64,000 nucleotides of DNA, taken from positions 74,915,482 through 74,979,481 of the forward strand of contig CM070562.1 in NCBI GenBank assembly GCA_036346405.1, written 5' to 3'. The DNA is from Phyllostachys edulis. Lineage: Eukaryota > Streptophyta > Magnoliopsida > Poales > Poaceae. A program made the translations under genes and the position numbers. The notes below the pieces were generated by a model. It did not search any database. It was not told where the DNA came from and saw only the letters and a program-made list of their open reading frames with translations. Shown in pieces: positions 12,053 through 22,278 of the stretch. Position 1 is the stretch's first letter. Each line of letters opens with the position of its first letter.

Positions 12053-13455
12053 TCAAAGAAGCGCACTAACATTCTCCACCTTAACACTATCAAGTTTGGA
12101 GGACACACTATCATGTGAGGTCCTTAACTTCTCCATATCAACCAGCAAAGCAGAGCATGTATCACAATCATCACTAGAAGGGGCAGATGTAAGAGCAATA
12201 ATCTCTAGTGACAATCTATCTATTTCCTTCTCTAACTCAAAGACACCTAGCCTTAGCTTTAGCATGAAAACCTCCTAGCTTGAGAAAAGCATGATTGAGC
12301 TGTTCAGAGGTGGGACATACCGTCCGAAGTCGGAGTACATTTGCCGTCACGAAGTTCGCCATCGAGGGCCATGAAGCACATGCCGAGAAGTCGCCGCCGC
12401 CATCCTTGGGCTCTTGGTCACCCGTCTCCGTCATCGTCGCTCCATCCCTCCACCTCACCGAGGTCGAGGTCGCCGGCGCGTGAGGACGCGTGGAAGAGCT
12501 TCTTGGCTTTGCCGGTTGCGAACTTCTTCTTCTGGGCGCCCGAGCTGGAGGCTTTTGTTGCGTTCTTGTTTGCAGTAGTCGTTTTGCCCGAACCGCCGAG
12601 TCATTCTTGCCCTTCTCAAGCTTGGGGCATGGTTCAATGTGGTTGGGGCCACCACACTCAAGCAAATCACAGTCCTCCCTCTTCGTCCCTCCTCCTCTTG
12701 TAAGCATGGGAAAACTTCCGAGCTAGGAGGGCCACCGCTCATCCTCGAGTTGCTCTAATCGATCATCGCTACGCCAGAGAGCAGCAAGGAGAAACCACAA
12801 GAAGAATCAAGAAAGTCTTAAGAAGAAACGGATCGGTGACCAAGGCCATCGACCGTGACTTCGACCGACGAGACAACGCTAATCTCGTGAGTCTTGAGGC
12901 GCGAGTACAACAAGGCCAAGAGTCGTGGTCGAGAGGTCTGTCGTGTCTTTGATGGTGGTCACTTTCATCTCCCACACGCCAGAGATCGAGTGCAGAAGTA
13001 TTCGACGAGCGTTGTCCGAGTCGGGTATGTGAGACCGACCGCCGAGGTTGCTCAAGATCTTGTGAAAACGAGCGGCACTCATCTAGGGACTCACCACCAA
13101 GCATCTCAAATTTGTTGTATTCTCGTTTGAATCGTCCTGCCGAACCGCTCTTGATCCGGGTGGTGCCTCATGGTATGCGCCGAGGGTCACCCAGATATCG
13201 AGGCGACGACAGTGAGATATGCGGTCAAACTCGCCACGACTCAAACCCCGATGATGATGTTCTTGCCTTTGCATTCGCCTCAACATCAGCCATGTTCCCG
13301 ACATTGATGTTCTCATCGGCAGAACAAATAATCGCACCTTGACCTTCCGCCAGATGGCATACCGGCCCGATGTATGTCTCCATTCGCTCTTCCGAAGGGG
13401 TAATCGATGCCATCAAAACGGGCGGCTTGGTCGAGTACTTGTCCATCGCCATGGC
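12053..13455 (-). pseudogene. Copia gag remnant
   Basis: The first minus-strand Met after the 5' LTR is at 13452 (MAMDKYSTKPPVLMASIT). Downstream pieces include ARFHKILSNLGG and ARRILLHSISGVWEMKVTTI near 12960-13080, matching the UBN2/gag domain of Maximus-type elements (RKILRSLP.SWE.KVTAI). A degenerate zinc knuckle, CDLLECGGPNHIEPCP, lies near 12640. A coiled-coil tail (LKLRLGVFELEKEIDRLS) lies at 12150-12265. The stretch from about 10480 to 12050 shows no domain I can name. Frames change several times, so no full Gag can be made. Confidence 0.75.
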
Positions 13456-13492
13456 TCTTGAGACCGTTAAGATCTATTGAAAAGAGCTAACC

Positions 13493-13503
13493 GCTCGATA
13501 CCA
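13493..13503 (-). other. Primer-binding site, initiator tRNA-Met type (Maximus element)
   Basis: The plus strand GCTCGATACCA just left of the LTR start is the reverse complement of TGGTATCAGAGC, the usual copia PBS, with one base missing. A 2-base gap separates it from the LTR at 13506. It fixes the element's orientation as minus. Confidence 0.8.
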
Positions 13504-13505
13504 AT

Positions 13506-15543
13506 TGTAGGACCAAAATGGCGACAGAGGGGGTGAATGTCGCTCTTTAAAACGCCCGAGAAAACGACATTTTTTTTTTTTGAAGAAGCAAAACAAAGTA
13601 ATTCACAGAGAGTTAATTCTGCTGAAACTCGAACGATGTGACATCAAAAATTCAGCATAAATCGAGACCACCAAGAAAAATTCAACCGAAAATACATTGC
13701 TTAATCTGCATGCAAAATAGTTGAAAATCAGCAAAGAAAGAAAAGACATCAGAGATCATCTCGCCATAAACACACAGCCCAGAGCAATCCATTTGAGTAG
13801 TCAACGCCATAAAGAAATTGATGAACAAAGAAGAAACGATGAAACTCAAGATTCTCGTAGGGCTCCAGCCAAGATCACCAAAGAATTACTAGATTAAGCG
13901 TACCACAAAACCAAACTTAGTCGTGATATGAGGAACACAAAGACTAGCACTCATCCTTTCGCTTTTTTCTCGACGGGCCACTCACCGCAGGCAAGCCAAG
14001 AGTTTCTTCTTTTCTCCCCAAAACAGAGGCGCCGCCAAGTGATATTTCACGGCATGGCGAGCTCAATGCCGCCGCTAGGCTTCCAGATACCACAGAAGAA
14101 CACTAAAAGCAAATCGCTTTAAAGCTACCGATTAAACAAGCAAGACAGAGGCCAAGGACTCGGCGCTTAGCAAATAAAAACGGATCAGATTTCAACCGCG
14201 ACCGACGCAAAGAAACGAAGAAACGGAGCTTAATAAGAGCCGCAGCACGCAAGACAAGCTCCAAAAACAGCAATCAATACATCCGCCACATGGACTTTTT
14301 CGACCAACAAAGCAATTAGGACCGAAACTCACCGATTTTTGGTCAACTCATCAAGCAGCAAAACAAAGAAGACAAGCAAACACTATCGCAAATTAACAGA
14401 CGAAGAGCAAGACCAAAAACAAATCAACTGATCAAAACATCGCAGATCAAGGAAACAAAAACAGATCTGAATTCTACGCAAGACATGTAAATTTCAGCGG
14501 AAGAACTCGCCAAGAAGATCAAATCAAGAACCGCCACATGCATGCAAGAAGACAACAAGATAAATAAACACCATCTCATATTGATCTAAAGGAAGAGAGA
14601 TACATGATTGATACAAGAGGAATGATTACAAGCTTTCATCTCATCCTCTCCCACTCTCAAACCTCAAGAACACACTCATTCTCTACATGTTTCTTGGAGA
14701 GGAGAAGACACACACACACTAGCTCTCACTCACTCATGTCAATACTCACCAAACCCTCACTACACGCCCTCACCCCATCGCAAGCACACACACTAGAGCT
14801 CTACTCTCACCATCCCCACACTGTTTCACCGAACACACAACCAAGCAAAGATGAGCTCTACAAGGAGACACGCACAGAGCACTCCCCACACCAAAGACAC
14901 TACCACTACACAGCCTATCCACTCACTGAGCCGCCCATCGCTAGCTTGGCTCGCTTGCACACAAGCTCACCATATCCTCAAACGCAAATCAAGAATTGCG
15001 CCCTGACTCACATGTTTGCTCCACCCACAAATGAGGCAAAAGTCATGGTCAACATGACCAGGATTTGGAGGAAAACCAGCCCTCTCTCTCATGCTTGAGT
15101 CAAATCTCCAATTTGCCCTCAGCACCTTCCCTAAGCTTCCGTGATCCCAGATCTTGACCGTCTCGACCTCGACTCTCCCCGAGTCTAGTCCCGGTCCGCT
15201 GCACATCGCCTCGTCAGATCCGCCACGGGCCGTTCGATGTTCTCGCCTCCCGACTCAAGAACCACCTCAAAGAAATTTCGATCATCTTCTAAGATCTTTG
15301 ACCGTCTCGACCTCGACACCTCCCCGTGTCTAGTCCCGGTCCTCTTCGCCACCATGACCTAGCTCAAGTCCCGCAATACACGCATAAGCAACCCATCACA
15401 TAGCACCGCATCAAACAAAGATAATCCACATTAGCACGTATAAAGGTACTCAACCCCGAATAATTCAAACAAACTCAAAACTCACTAAACCGACTGGCCA
15501 ATTACTCATCACAAACATGGGAACACCTCCACATGGTCTCTCA
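13506..15543 (-). repeat. 5' LTR of the Maximus-type copia element
   Basis: This 2038-bp partner of 3791-5852 is followed by target duplication CCTCT. The two LTRs differ by many 1- to 5-base indels as well as substitutions (for example around 13975-14060 against 4255-4345). Confidence 0.92.
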
Positions 15544-15548
15544 CCTCT

Positions 15549-16330
15549 TGACATCCTCAAAGGCGGCGTTGTCTCATTCGACCACTCAAAACTTTCGTGT
15601 CTCCTTAGAAGTTTAAAGAAAGGTATCCTTTTCTCCCAAATCGTGCGATGAAACGACTTAGAGCCGCCATGCACCCAAGTGAGTTTCGGACTTCTTTCCG
15701 TAGTAGTTGAGGGCGATTTGTAAAATGGCTTTTATCTTTTAAGGGATTCGCTTCAATTCCTCGATAGATACTAGGAATCCAAGCAATTTCAAGAGATTCC
15801 AAACACACACTTCTCGTGATTAAGTTTTAAGCGATGTTTTCGAGATTGTCGAATGTTTCTTGTAGGTCGGTAATATGATTAAGTTTCTTGATGCTTTTGA
15901 CAACTAAGTCATCAACATAGGCTTCTAGATTTCGCCTAATTGAGATGAAAAAGTTGCTCGATCAAGCGTTGAAAAGAAGCGACGGCATTTTTAGACCAAA
16001 TGGCATTTTGACATAGCAAAATATACCAAATGGTGTAATAAATGCGTCTTTTCTTCATCGCCTAGACACATATTAATCTGGTGATATCCGAATATGCATC
16101 TAAAAAACTTAACATTTCACAACCTCGCAGAGAGTCAACCAACCGATCGACACGAGGTAAAGGAAAATCGTTTTTGGACAAGCTTTATTAAGATCAAGAA
16201 AGTTCACGACATACGCCATTTGCCGCTTGACTTTCTAACCATTACAGGTTAGCCAACCATTCTCGATGGTTGACCTCTTATAAAGCCCGCTTTAAGTAGC
16301 TTATCCAATTCGATTTAATAGCATCTCGCC
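15549..16330 (-). pseudogene. Tat gypsy reverse transcriptase, proximal part
   Basis: The minus strand reads FITPFGIFCYVKMPFGLK near 16000-16050, then RRNLEAYVDDLVVKSIK (catalytic YVDD) near 15890-15945. Next come FLG-like pieces and RGIEANPLKDKSHF near 15720-15770, then RKEVRNSLGCMAALSRFIA near 15650-15700. It ends at the copia insertion at 15548, and the chain resumes at 3785. The two halves together form one gypsy RT, which shows that the copia element landed in it. Stops are frequent. Confidence 0.82.
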
Positions 16331-16779
16331 GATCGGGGCAAATCTCCACAATTTTTGTTTTACGGTACTTTGTCGCCGTAAGGCTAGTTCATGCTCGATC
16401 ACCTCCCCGGGACTCGGGCATGTCGGATGCTTGCCACGCTAATACATCTGCAAGTAGCTCTGAGGAAGGTGATGAGGGCGTCTTCCTATTTGGGGTCGGA
16501 AGTATCCCCGATGCGAACAGTCTTCGAGGGCTCCCCTGCGTCCAGAGGAACCTCTTTGACTTTGTCGTTCGGCTTTGGTGCAGCTTTAGGCTTCGACTTG
16601 CTAGTCGAAGGCTAACTTTCTTCTCGAGTTGGTATTTGTCCTACCATCTCAAGGGATCGACGGTCGCAGGTATGCGCCATCTTCTTGTCACAATGGATTG
16701 TAATTACTCCTTTGGGACCTGGCATCTTAATACATTGATATCCATAATGAGTAGCCATTAGAATTTTGCCAAAGTTGGT

Positions 16780-17310
16780 CGTCCGAGTATGGCGTTATAT
16801 GTCAGATCGAAATCGACCACATCAAAGGAGATTTTCTCCGTCTCCGAAATTACTTGGTGAACCAAATGTTAAAGGAAGAGAAACTTGACCAATTGGTTTG
16901 GTCAAGATCCCAGACAATCCCATGGAAAGAGTATCGCATCGGTCTTACTTTGGTCCCGGTACTTGCATGTCATCCAGGCACTCAGAATAAAATATTTATC
17001 GAGCTTCCACCATCAACCAAAACTCGATTGACCCGACAATTGTTGATGGTGGGTTCGACCACGATTGGGTATCAACCTGGTCGAGTCGAAGGGATCGGGC
17101 AGTCACTCTTCTCGAAAGAAATGGTGACTTCCGACCACTTCGGTAATTTATTGACGAGAGGAGGATCTATGGAGTTTACCTCGCGTTCAGCAGCCTTGAG
17201 CTGTCGCTTTGATTCATATGCCGATGATCCCCTCGAGATGTGTTCAATGGTGTGTTGCGGATCCCGAACAGATCTCCTCTTCGTCATCTCAAGATTTATG
17301 ACCACTTGTT
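16780..17310 (-). pseudogene. Tat gypsy gag-pol linker and protease region
   Basis: The minus-strand segment 17072-17305 contains RQLKAAEREVNSIDPP and KWSEVTISFEKSDCP, the conserved lead-in to Tat protease. Downstream comes VVEPTINN-like sequence and then the protease body near 16800-17040. The DGG/DSG active site is not clear in the broken frame. The segment 16331-16780 is the protease-RT linker and shows only fragments. Confidence 0.65.
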
Positions 17311-17449
17311 TGACCTACACCGCCGAGGGTGGAAGTGGTCCTTGTCGCTGTAGTAGTCTTCAAGCTGCTGAAGACCCTAGAGCAATGGAAGGTCATGCCC
17401 TTCCTTTTTATGGAAAGGACACCACCTAGGCTTATCATTTTTCCGATCA

Positions 17450-18430
17450 GTGGCGCTTACCTTTGCCTCTATCGGAGTGTGGCTTGATGTGCGTGGCTCT
17501 TTATCATTCACAGTACCAATACCTCCTTGGAACCATTTGGTTTTTGACCCTTCATCTTATTCTTGGACTTTTTGCTTTCTTATCCTTCTTCTTACCAACT
17601 TCGCTTTGCTCTCGAGATGGATTGTCTTCACGATCGATTGTGTTGTTCCACTCGACCGCCTCAGAGGCGAGTATATCGATCGCCATTTCAAGAGTTCGCG
17701 ATGTATAGGAGGATTTAAAGCAATATCCTCTCGTTATCCTTCTACTACGGACTTCGCTTGAAAGCCCCGATGATGATGAATCGAAACTTCCTAATTGAGT
17801 TACTGAACCGATCAAGCGCTTGATGAATGGCGCAATGTCTCGTTGTCGCTCGTCTCATCCGGCAAGTCGCCCTCCTTTCCGTATGCATTGTATGTGCCTT
17901 GGAAATTTGCCAAGAGAAGATCGCAGAGATGTTGCTAAGAATAGATCGACTCGAGTGGTTGGTTTAGTAACCACGATCGAGCGATCCTTCGAGCACGCTT
18001 GGAAGGTAATTTGCCATCACATGCTCTCTCCTCCGCCGCCGAACAAATTGCTAGTAAATTTGAAGGAATTGATGGGATTTTGGGAACCATCAAACTTCTC
18101 CATGTTCACCGGTCGAAAACGAGGTGGCAATAAGTAGCTCGGAGATCAAAGAGAATGCCCGACATCCAAGAATGACTTCTTGACGCCTTTGCGTAAAAGA
18201 AGGGTTGATATCATCGTGGTCGACTCTTTGACGATACCCAAGAATAGGTTGACACGACTGTAATAGGTCTCGGTCCCACGAGGATTACTCGTAGTTTATC
18301 CGCCGCTGCAGATTTCCATGTCGGAGTGGTGAACGATCACCTTCCGAGGAGCTTGTTGATCATCACCATTTGAAGACATTTCTTCGAGTAGGAGATCGAC
18401 ACGACTTGTCATTATACCGATTTCTACGCT
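17450..18430 (-). pseudogene. Tat gypsy gag remnant
   Basis: The minus strand begins MSSNGDDQQAPRKVIVHH near 18380, followed by FRPVNMEKFDGSQNPIN near 18070-18120 (gag N-terminal motif PxxMEKFDGxxDP). Then come DERQRDIAPFIKRLIGSVTQ-like pieces near 17810-17850 and TLEMAIDILASEAVEWN near 17650-17710. The C-terminal part is lysine-rich. This is the Retrotrans_gag region of Tat elements. Internal stops make it non-functional. The stretch 18430-19500 is the 5' untranslated leader with no gene I can support. Confidence 0.65.
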
Positions 18431-19500
18431 GTGATATGTTGATTGATCAGTAGTCAAGAAGTCGATGGGTACGACTACTTGAATGATGTCGACGAGGAGC
18501 TTCCACTTTTCATTGTACTCAAGTTTTGTGCGATCTCTTCAAATAAGAGGTCGAGTTGGCTGCTCGGCTAGCTCTTGAGTTGGATTCTCGAGCAAATCAT
18601 TGATGTGCCGGAGCTCTCGAGCTTCTCTCGATTGATATTGAATACGCCCTGCAAATTCTTCTAAGCTTCAATCTTCTTCCTTCAATTGCCTCAAGATTTT
18701 CCATGTTAGACTCTTGAGATTGCCTCAATGAAGCGAGAATGTCGAGGATTTCGGCGCTCATGAAGGCGTTGGTCGTGGTCCGCCAGCTGGTGGTGTCCTA
18801 GCCATTGCCACGAGGGGCGCAGTGTGACCTTCGAAGGGTCTCCATCTCGGTCTCTAGAAGAGTGATCTTGATCCGAGGGAAGGACGAAGACCTCCTGCTG
18901 ATGATTCTCACTTGCGCCGAGGCCTCCGCTTGAGGAGTCGCCGAGACACACAATCTGGCGACTTGGAGTAATCCTCCAAGTAGGGAAGTCCGTTATAATC
19001 GTCTCGCGGCAGTGTGACTCATGGAGAGATGGTCGAATTTGCAGAAAAGCATGTTGATCCCGCTCTCTCGGGCGTTATCCAGAGAGAGAGAATCACCAGA
19101 TGCCGTGAAGTCCTGCATCAGGCTTCTAGAGCTTGCCTCACCAAGTCGGACCGCTTTAGGGAACTTGGATACTTCGAGGAAAACTCTCGTCAGTCGTGAG
19201 TCCACCGGTGTGGTCTGGTCGATTGACTCTTGCCCCTTGAGAGGGTAGATCCTCTCTTGGACGATCGTTGTGGGGATAAGGATCCTCCTCAACTCCACCG
19301 GCGACATTGTCTCTCGGATCTGTGGGAAGATCCCTGAGGCAAGAATGCCATAGGATGAGTCATCACTTGTTCAGAATCAATCCGCATCCATGTCGACGTC
19401 ACAGACCGCCAAGTCGAACCAGTTCTCCTCGCTCCATTCTCCCGCCATGAGTGCATGAGATTTGGAAAACAGAGAGAATGTTGACAAGAAATTACCGTAA

Positions 19501-19520
19501 GATCCCCACGGTCGGCGCCA
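19501..19520 (-). other. Primer-binding site of the Tat element
   Basis: The minus strand reads TGGCGCCGACCGTGGGGATC, close to the TGGCGCCGTTGCCGGGGA site used by many plant gypsy elements (tRNA-Asp type). It lies 6 bases inside the LTR edge at 19527. Confidence 0.75.
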
Positions 19521-19526
19521 ACCGCT

Positions 19527-20185
19527 TGTGTTTTAGAACCGAACTTACGAAAGATTGTTTGATTCGGGGTCTCCTAGAATAGAATCATGTAGAGAGATTG
19601 ACACGGAATTTTTATACAGGTTCGGGCCTTCTCCGGAGAGAATAACAACCCTACTCCTGTGTGTATATGGTATTGAGTGTATACGGAACAATCAGGGGAA
19701 AAACTAAGACTATTACAGATAGTGCTTGTATTCCTCGATGGTTCGATCCTCCTCCCTTTCTCTAGTTGCCGCTTTTATAGTACGTGAAGGAGCGGCAGCT
19801 GTTCAGTAAAGCGGCGCCTCATCACCTCCAGAATTCAAGCGCATGTTGGTAGTAATTACCGTGTATTAATTCCTCCACGCCGCTCAAATGACTATATACC
19901 GTAGATAATGGGTATTACGTGCCATTATTCGTAGAATAACAACAGATGATGATCGTTTGAATCCTTAATCAATAAGACCCACTTGTCTGCAGTGTTCATT
20001 TGATTATAAGGTGGTCGTGGTTGACCTAGTCGAGAGGAATCTACGATTATGAGGTAGTCGTAGCAAGACTTACGATTATGGGATAGTCGTAGCATAACTT
20101 ACGACTATGGGGTGGTCGAGAAGAACTTACGACCATCCATTTGGTTCTTCCTTCATAACATTAAGGGGTACACTCAGGGTTCACA
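19527..20185 (-). repeat. 5' LTR of the Tat gypsy element
   Basis: On the minus strand the LTR would begin TGTGAACCCTGAGTG at 20185 and end TTCTAAAACACA at 19527, 659 bp in all, with TG...CA ends. A TATAAA box on the minus strand lies at 19773-19779. The partner LTR is outside the window, so the outer edge rests on the TG end and on the copia sequence resuming beyond it. The expected target duplication copy is 20186-20190 (TGACG). Confidence 0.65.
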
Positions 20186-20190
20186 TGACG

Positions 20191-21053
20191 TCATATTTAC
20201 CTATAATAAAAATTATAGATAAAAGGTAAAATGAGGATTATTATATCCTCGTCAAGCATGGATGTGTGCGCACACATTGGATCTAAAAAACAAAAGGGAC
20301 TTGCCCTCGCAATTACAAGCAGTGGTGAGCGAGTGGAAGCATTAGAAGAATTACCCCATGAAGAAATGGCTATAAATTATGTGACCATAGGAGAATCTAT
20401 GAATAGAACAACAGCTAATGTCGATATTTATTTTGCAAAAAAAATTTGCCACAATCATCGATCTTGATCCAGAGCCTACATCGCTCGCTGAATGTAAGAA
20501 AAGATCAGATTAGAAGAAGGCAATAGAAGCATAATTATTATCTCTGAATAAAAGAGAAGTGTTTAGGCATGTAAGCCGCACGCCTCCCTATGTGCACACC
20601 ATAGGACATAAGTGAGTATTTGTTCGAAAGAGAAATTGAAATAATGAAGTTGTAAGACATAAAGCAAGGCTTCTTGTATAAGGTTTCACTCAACAACCAG
20701 GAGTTGATTATGAAGAAACCTATTCCCCGGTCATGGGCGGAACTACCTTTAGATATTTAATCTCAATGGTAGTAAACCTAAATTTAGAAATAAAATTGAT
20801 GGATGTGGTAACTTCATACCTTTATGCAAACTTGGATTCAGACATTTATATGAAGGTACCTGAAGGTATCCCTGTCCCGAACCAAGATAGAGCAATAGAA
20901 ATATATACAGTGCAACTCGTAAAGTCACCAGATGGATCAAGCAATCAAAGAATGTGGTATAATCGCTTAAGCGACTTTCTCTACAAGAAAGGCTACATGA
21001 ACAATGAGGATTGTCCCTGTGTATTTATACGACGATCCTAGGATGGATTTTGT
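20191..21053 (+). pseudogene. Copia reverse transcriptase, N-terminal half
   Basis: The plus strand gives EEMAINYVTIGESMNRTTAN near 20360-20420, then SLNKREVF near 20545 and ETYSPVMGGTTFRYLISM near 20720-20770. IKLMDVVTSYLYANLDSDIY and MKVPEGIP follow near 20790-20870, then MWYNRLSDFLYKKGYMN and CPCVFIRRS up to 21041. These are consecutive segments of one copia RT with several frame changes and stops. The coding match ends at about 21050, where LINE sequence begins. The continuation starts VYLDDLNIIG at 35256. Confidence 0.85.
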
Positions 21054-21180
21054 GTTAAGAATCTGTGCTTGAATTTTTGCCATGTGCCTCCGAAAGACGT
21101 CACGGATGTTAGGCTTACAAGAGCCAAGAAGGAGGAAGAACAAGATCCAGAAAATGAGAAGATCACGAAGACTTAATAGT
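21054..21180 (+). pseudogene. LINE ORF1 C-terminal remnant
   Basis: One frame reads FCHVPPKDVTDVRLTRAKKE and continues acidic to ENEKITKT followed by two stops at 21175-21180. It sits directly upstream of the ORF2 endonuclease, where ORF1 of plant L1 elements ends. The rest of ORF1 was lost to 5' truncation. No gag-like or zinc-knuckle part remains. Confidence 0.5.
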
Positions 21181-21379
21181 AGAGTTGTGATGGACTGCAG
21201 AAGCTTTTGTTCTTGTGCTTTCTGCAGTAGCATCATATTTCTTAGTTGTCTTGTTTTTCACATCACTGAATTCCACCTTGGTTTCTTTTGTCTATGTCTC
21301 CCTCGTCACTCTGGACAGCTTGGGGCATTTCTATTTCATCCCAGTGTATCTGGTATATGCTGGCTTAAACAATGTTCAT

Positions 21380-22278
21380 ATGATTGCAATGGTTAGACAA
21401 AGGAAGATTTTATCTTGGAATGTTAGAGGACTGAACTCTAGCAATAAATGGAGGGCCATTCCAAATAAAATTGTAGACAGCAAGTGCAACATTTTGTGCT
21501 GTCAGGAAACGAAGAAACAACACTTAGATCTGGATTTTCTGGCCAATTTCTGTCCCAGGTGCTTCAACAGATTTGCCTTCTTGCCCTTCGTAGGAGCCTC
21601 AAGAGGCCTCCTCATTGCTTGGCCTAGTGCTATGTTTGTAGGGACCACCACTCTTATTAATGAATTCTTGATCTCCATAGATTTCTCCTCGGTCCACTCG
21701 GGACTCACTTGGACCCTCACTAATCTTTACATCTCACCAAGAACTGAGGCTAAAAGGAGATTTCTGGACTGGTTTGCCGGTATTGACATTCAACCCAACC
21801 AAGATTGGCTTTTTGTGGGGGATTTCAACTTCATCAAGGCTCCCTCAGACAGAAATAAACCTGGCAAAAGTATTAATGATATGCTTCACTTCAATGCGGC
21901 CATAAGTGACCTTGGATTAGTCAAACTGCCACTTAAAGGGAGATCCTTCACTTGGAGTAACATGCAAGGCGATCCCCTTTTGGAAAAGCTAGACTGGTTT
22001 TTCATGTCCTATAATTGGACCCTTCACTACCTGAACATCTTGGTCACCCCTATGGCCAAATCTGTTTTCGATCATGTACCTTGCGCAATTCAGATCAACA
22101 CATCCATCCCTAAAGCTAATATCTTCAGATTTGAAAACTGGTGGCTAGAACACAAGGACTTCGACGACTTTGTGAATCAGATTTATGCGTTCTCCAGCCC
22201 AAAGAATCGACCCGCAAACAATTAATCTGAAATTAAAGACTCTATGGTGTGCACTTAAGATCTGGTCAAAGCAGTTGT
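21380..22278 (+). pseudogene. LINE ORF2, apurinic-type endonuclease domain
   Basis: From the Met at 21380 or 21389 the frame is open to 22225. It shows the endonuclease motifs ILSWNVRGLNS (catalytic Asn), CCQETK (catalytic Glu), TLTNLYISPR, FVGDFNFI (GDFN), GRSFTWSN, LDWFF and VFDHVPCAI (a variant of the SDHxP motif, with Ser replaced by Phe). In L1 elements this domain nicks the target DNA. The frame then runs to the insertion at 22279, and ORF2 resumes at 32378. The same frame is open upstream to 21215, but that part has no domain and is probably leader sequence. Confidence 0.88.

Larger units (their letters stand above)
3791..15543 (-). mobile_element. Ty1/copia LTR retrotransposon, Maximus/SIRE type, complete, with target duplication CCTCT
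   Basis: Two long direct repeats (3791-5852 and 13506-15543) begin TGTAGGACCAAAATGG and end in CTCA, and both outer sides carry the same 5 bp, CCTCT (3786-3790 and 15544-15548). Next to the right LTR is a primer-binding site for initiator tRNA-Met read on the minus strand, and next to the left LTR a polypurine tract, so the element runs right to left. Inside, in minus order, come gag with a degenerate zinc knuckle, pre-integrase and integrase, RT and RNase H, then about 1.7 kb of non-coding DNA. The roughly 2-kb LTRs and the RT sequence indicate the Maximus/SIRE lineage. All reading frames are broken. It sits in the RT gene of the Tat gypsy element, so it is younger than that element. Confidence 0.92.
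1..20185 (-). mobile_element. Ty3/gypsy LTR retrotransposon, Tat lineage (partial, split by a copia insertion)
   Basis: The element reads right to left: 5' LTR 19527-20185, PBS 19501-19520, gag about 17450-18430, protease about 16780-17310, RT 15549-16330, then after an 11.75-kb nested insertion the rest of RT, RNase H and integrase (1607-3785). A long 3' internal region with an accessory ORF on the opposite strand follows. Gene order (integrase after RNase H), a PBS resembling one for a tRNA-Asp type primer, and an antisense ORF beyond pol fit the Tat lineage (Grande/RIRE2-like). The 3' LTR lies outside the window. Every coding segment carries stops and frameshifts, so the copy is dead. The insertion point into the flanking copia element follows 20185. 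Confidence 0.8.

Noticed and set aside
12237..12707. A 156-codon minus-strand frame considered as a separate gene
   Set aside because: It is the zinc-knuckle part of the copia gag in a shifted frame, not an independent protein.
16854..17429. A 191-codon plus-strand frame
   Set aside because: It is antisense to the Tat gag-protease region, whose minus-strand reading has recognisable motifs.
21018..21030. GTGTATTTA as a LINE target duplication (also at 35254)
   Set aside because: The left copy lies inside copia codons CVFI that are followed by more copia sequence, so the shared 9-mer is chance.
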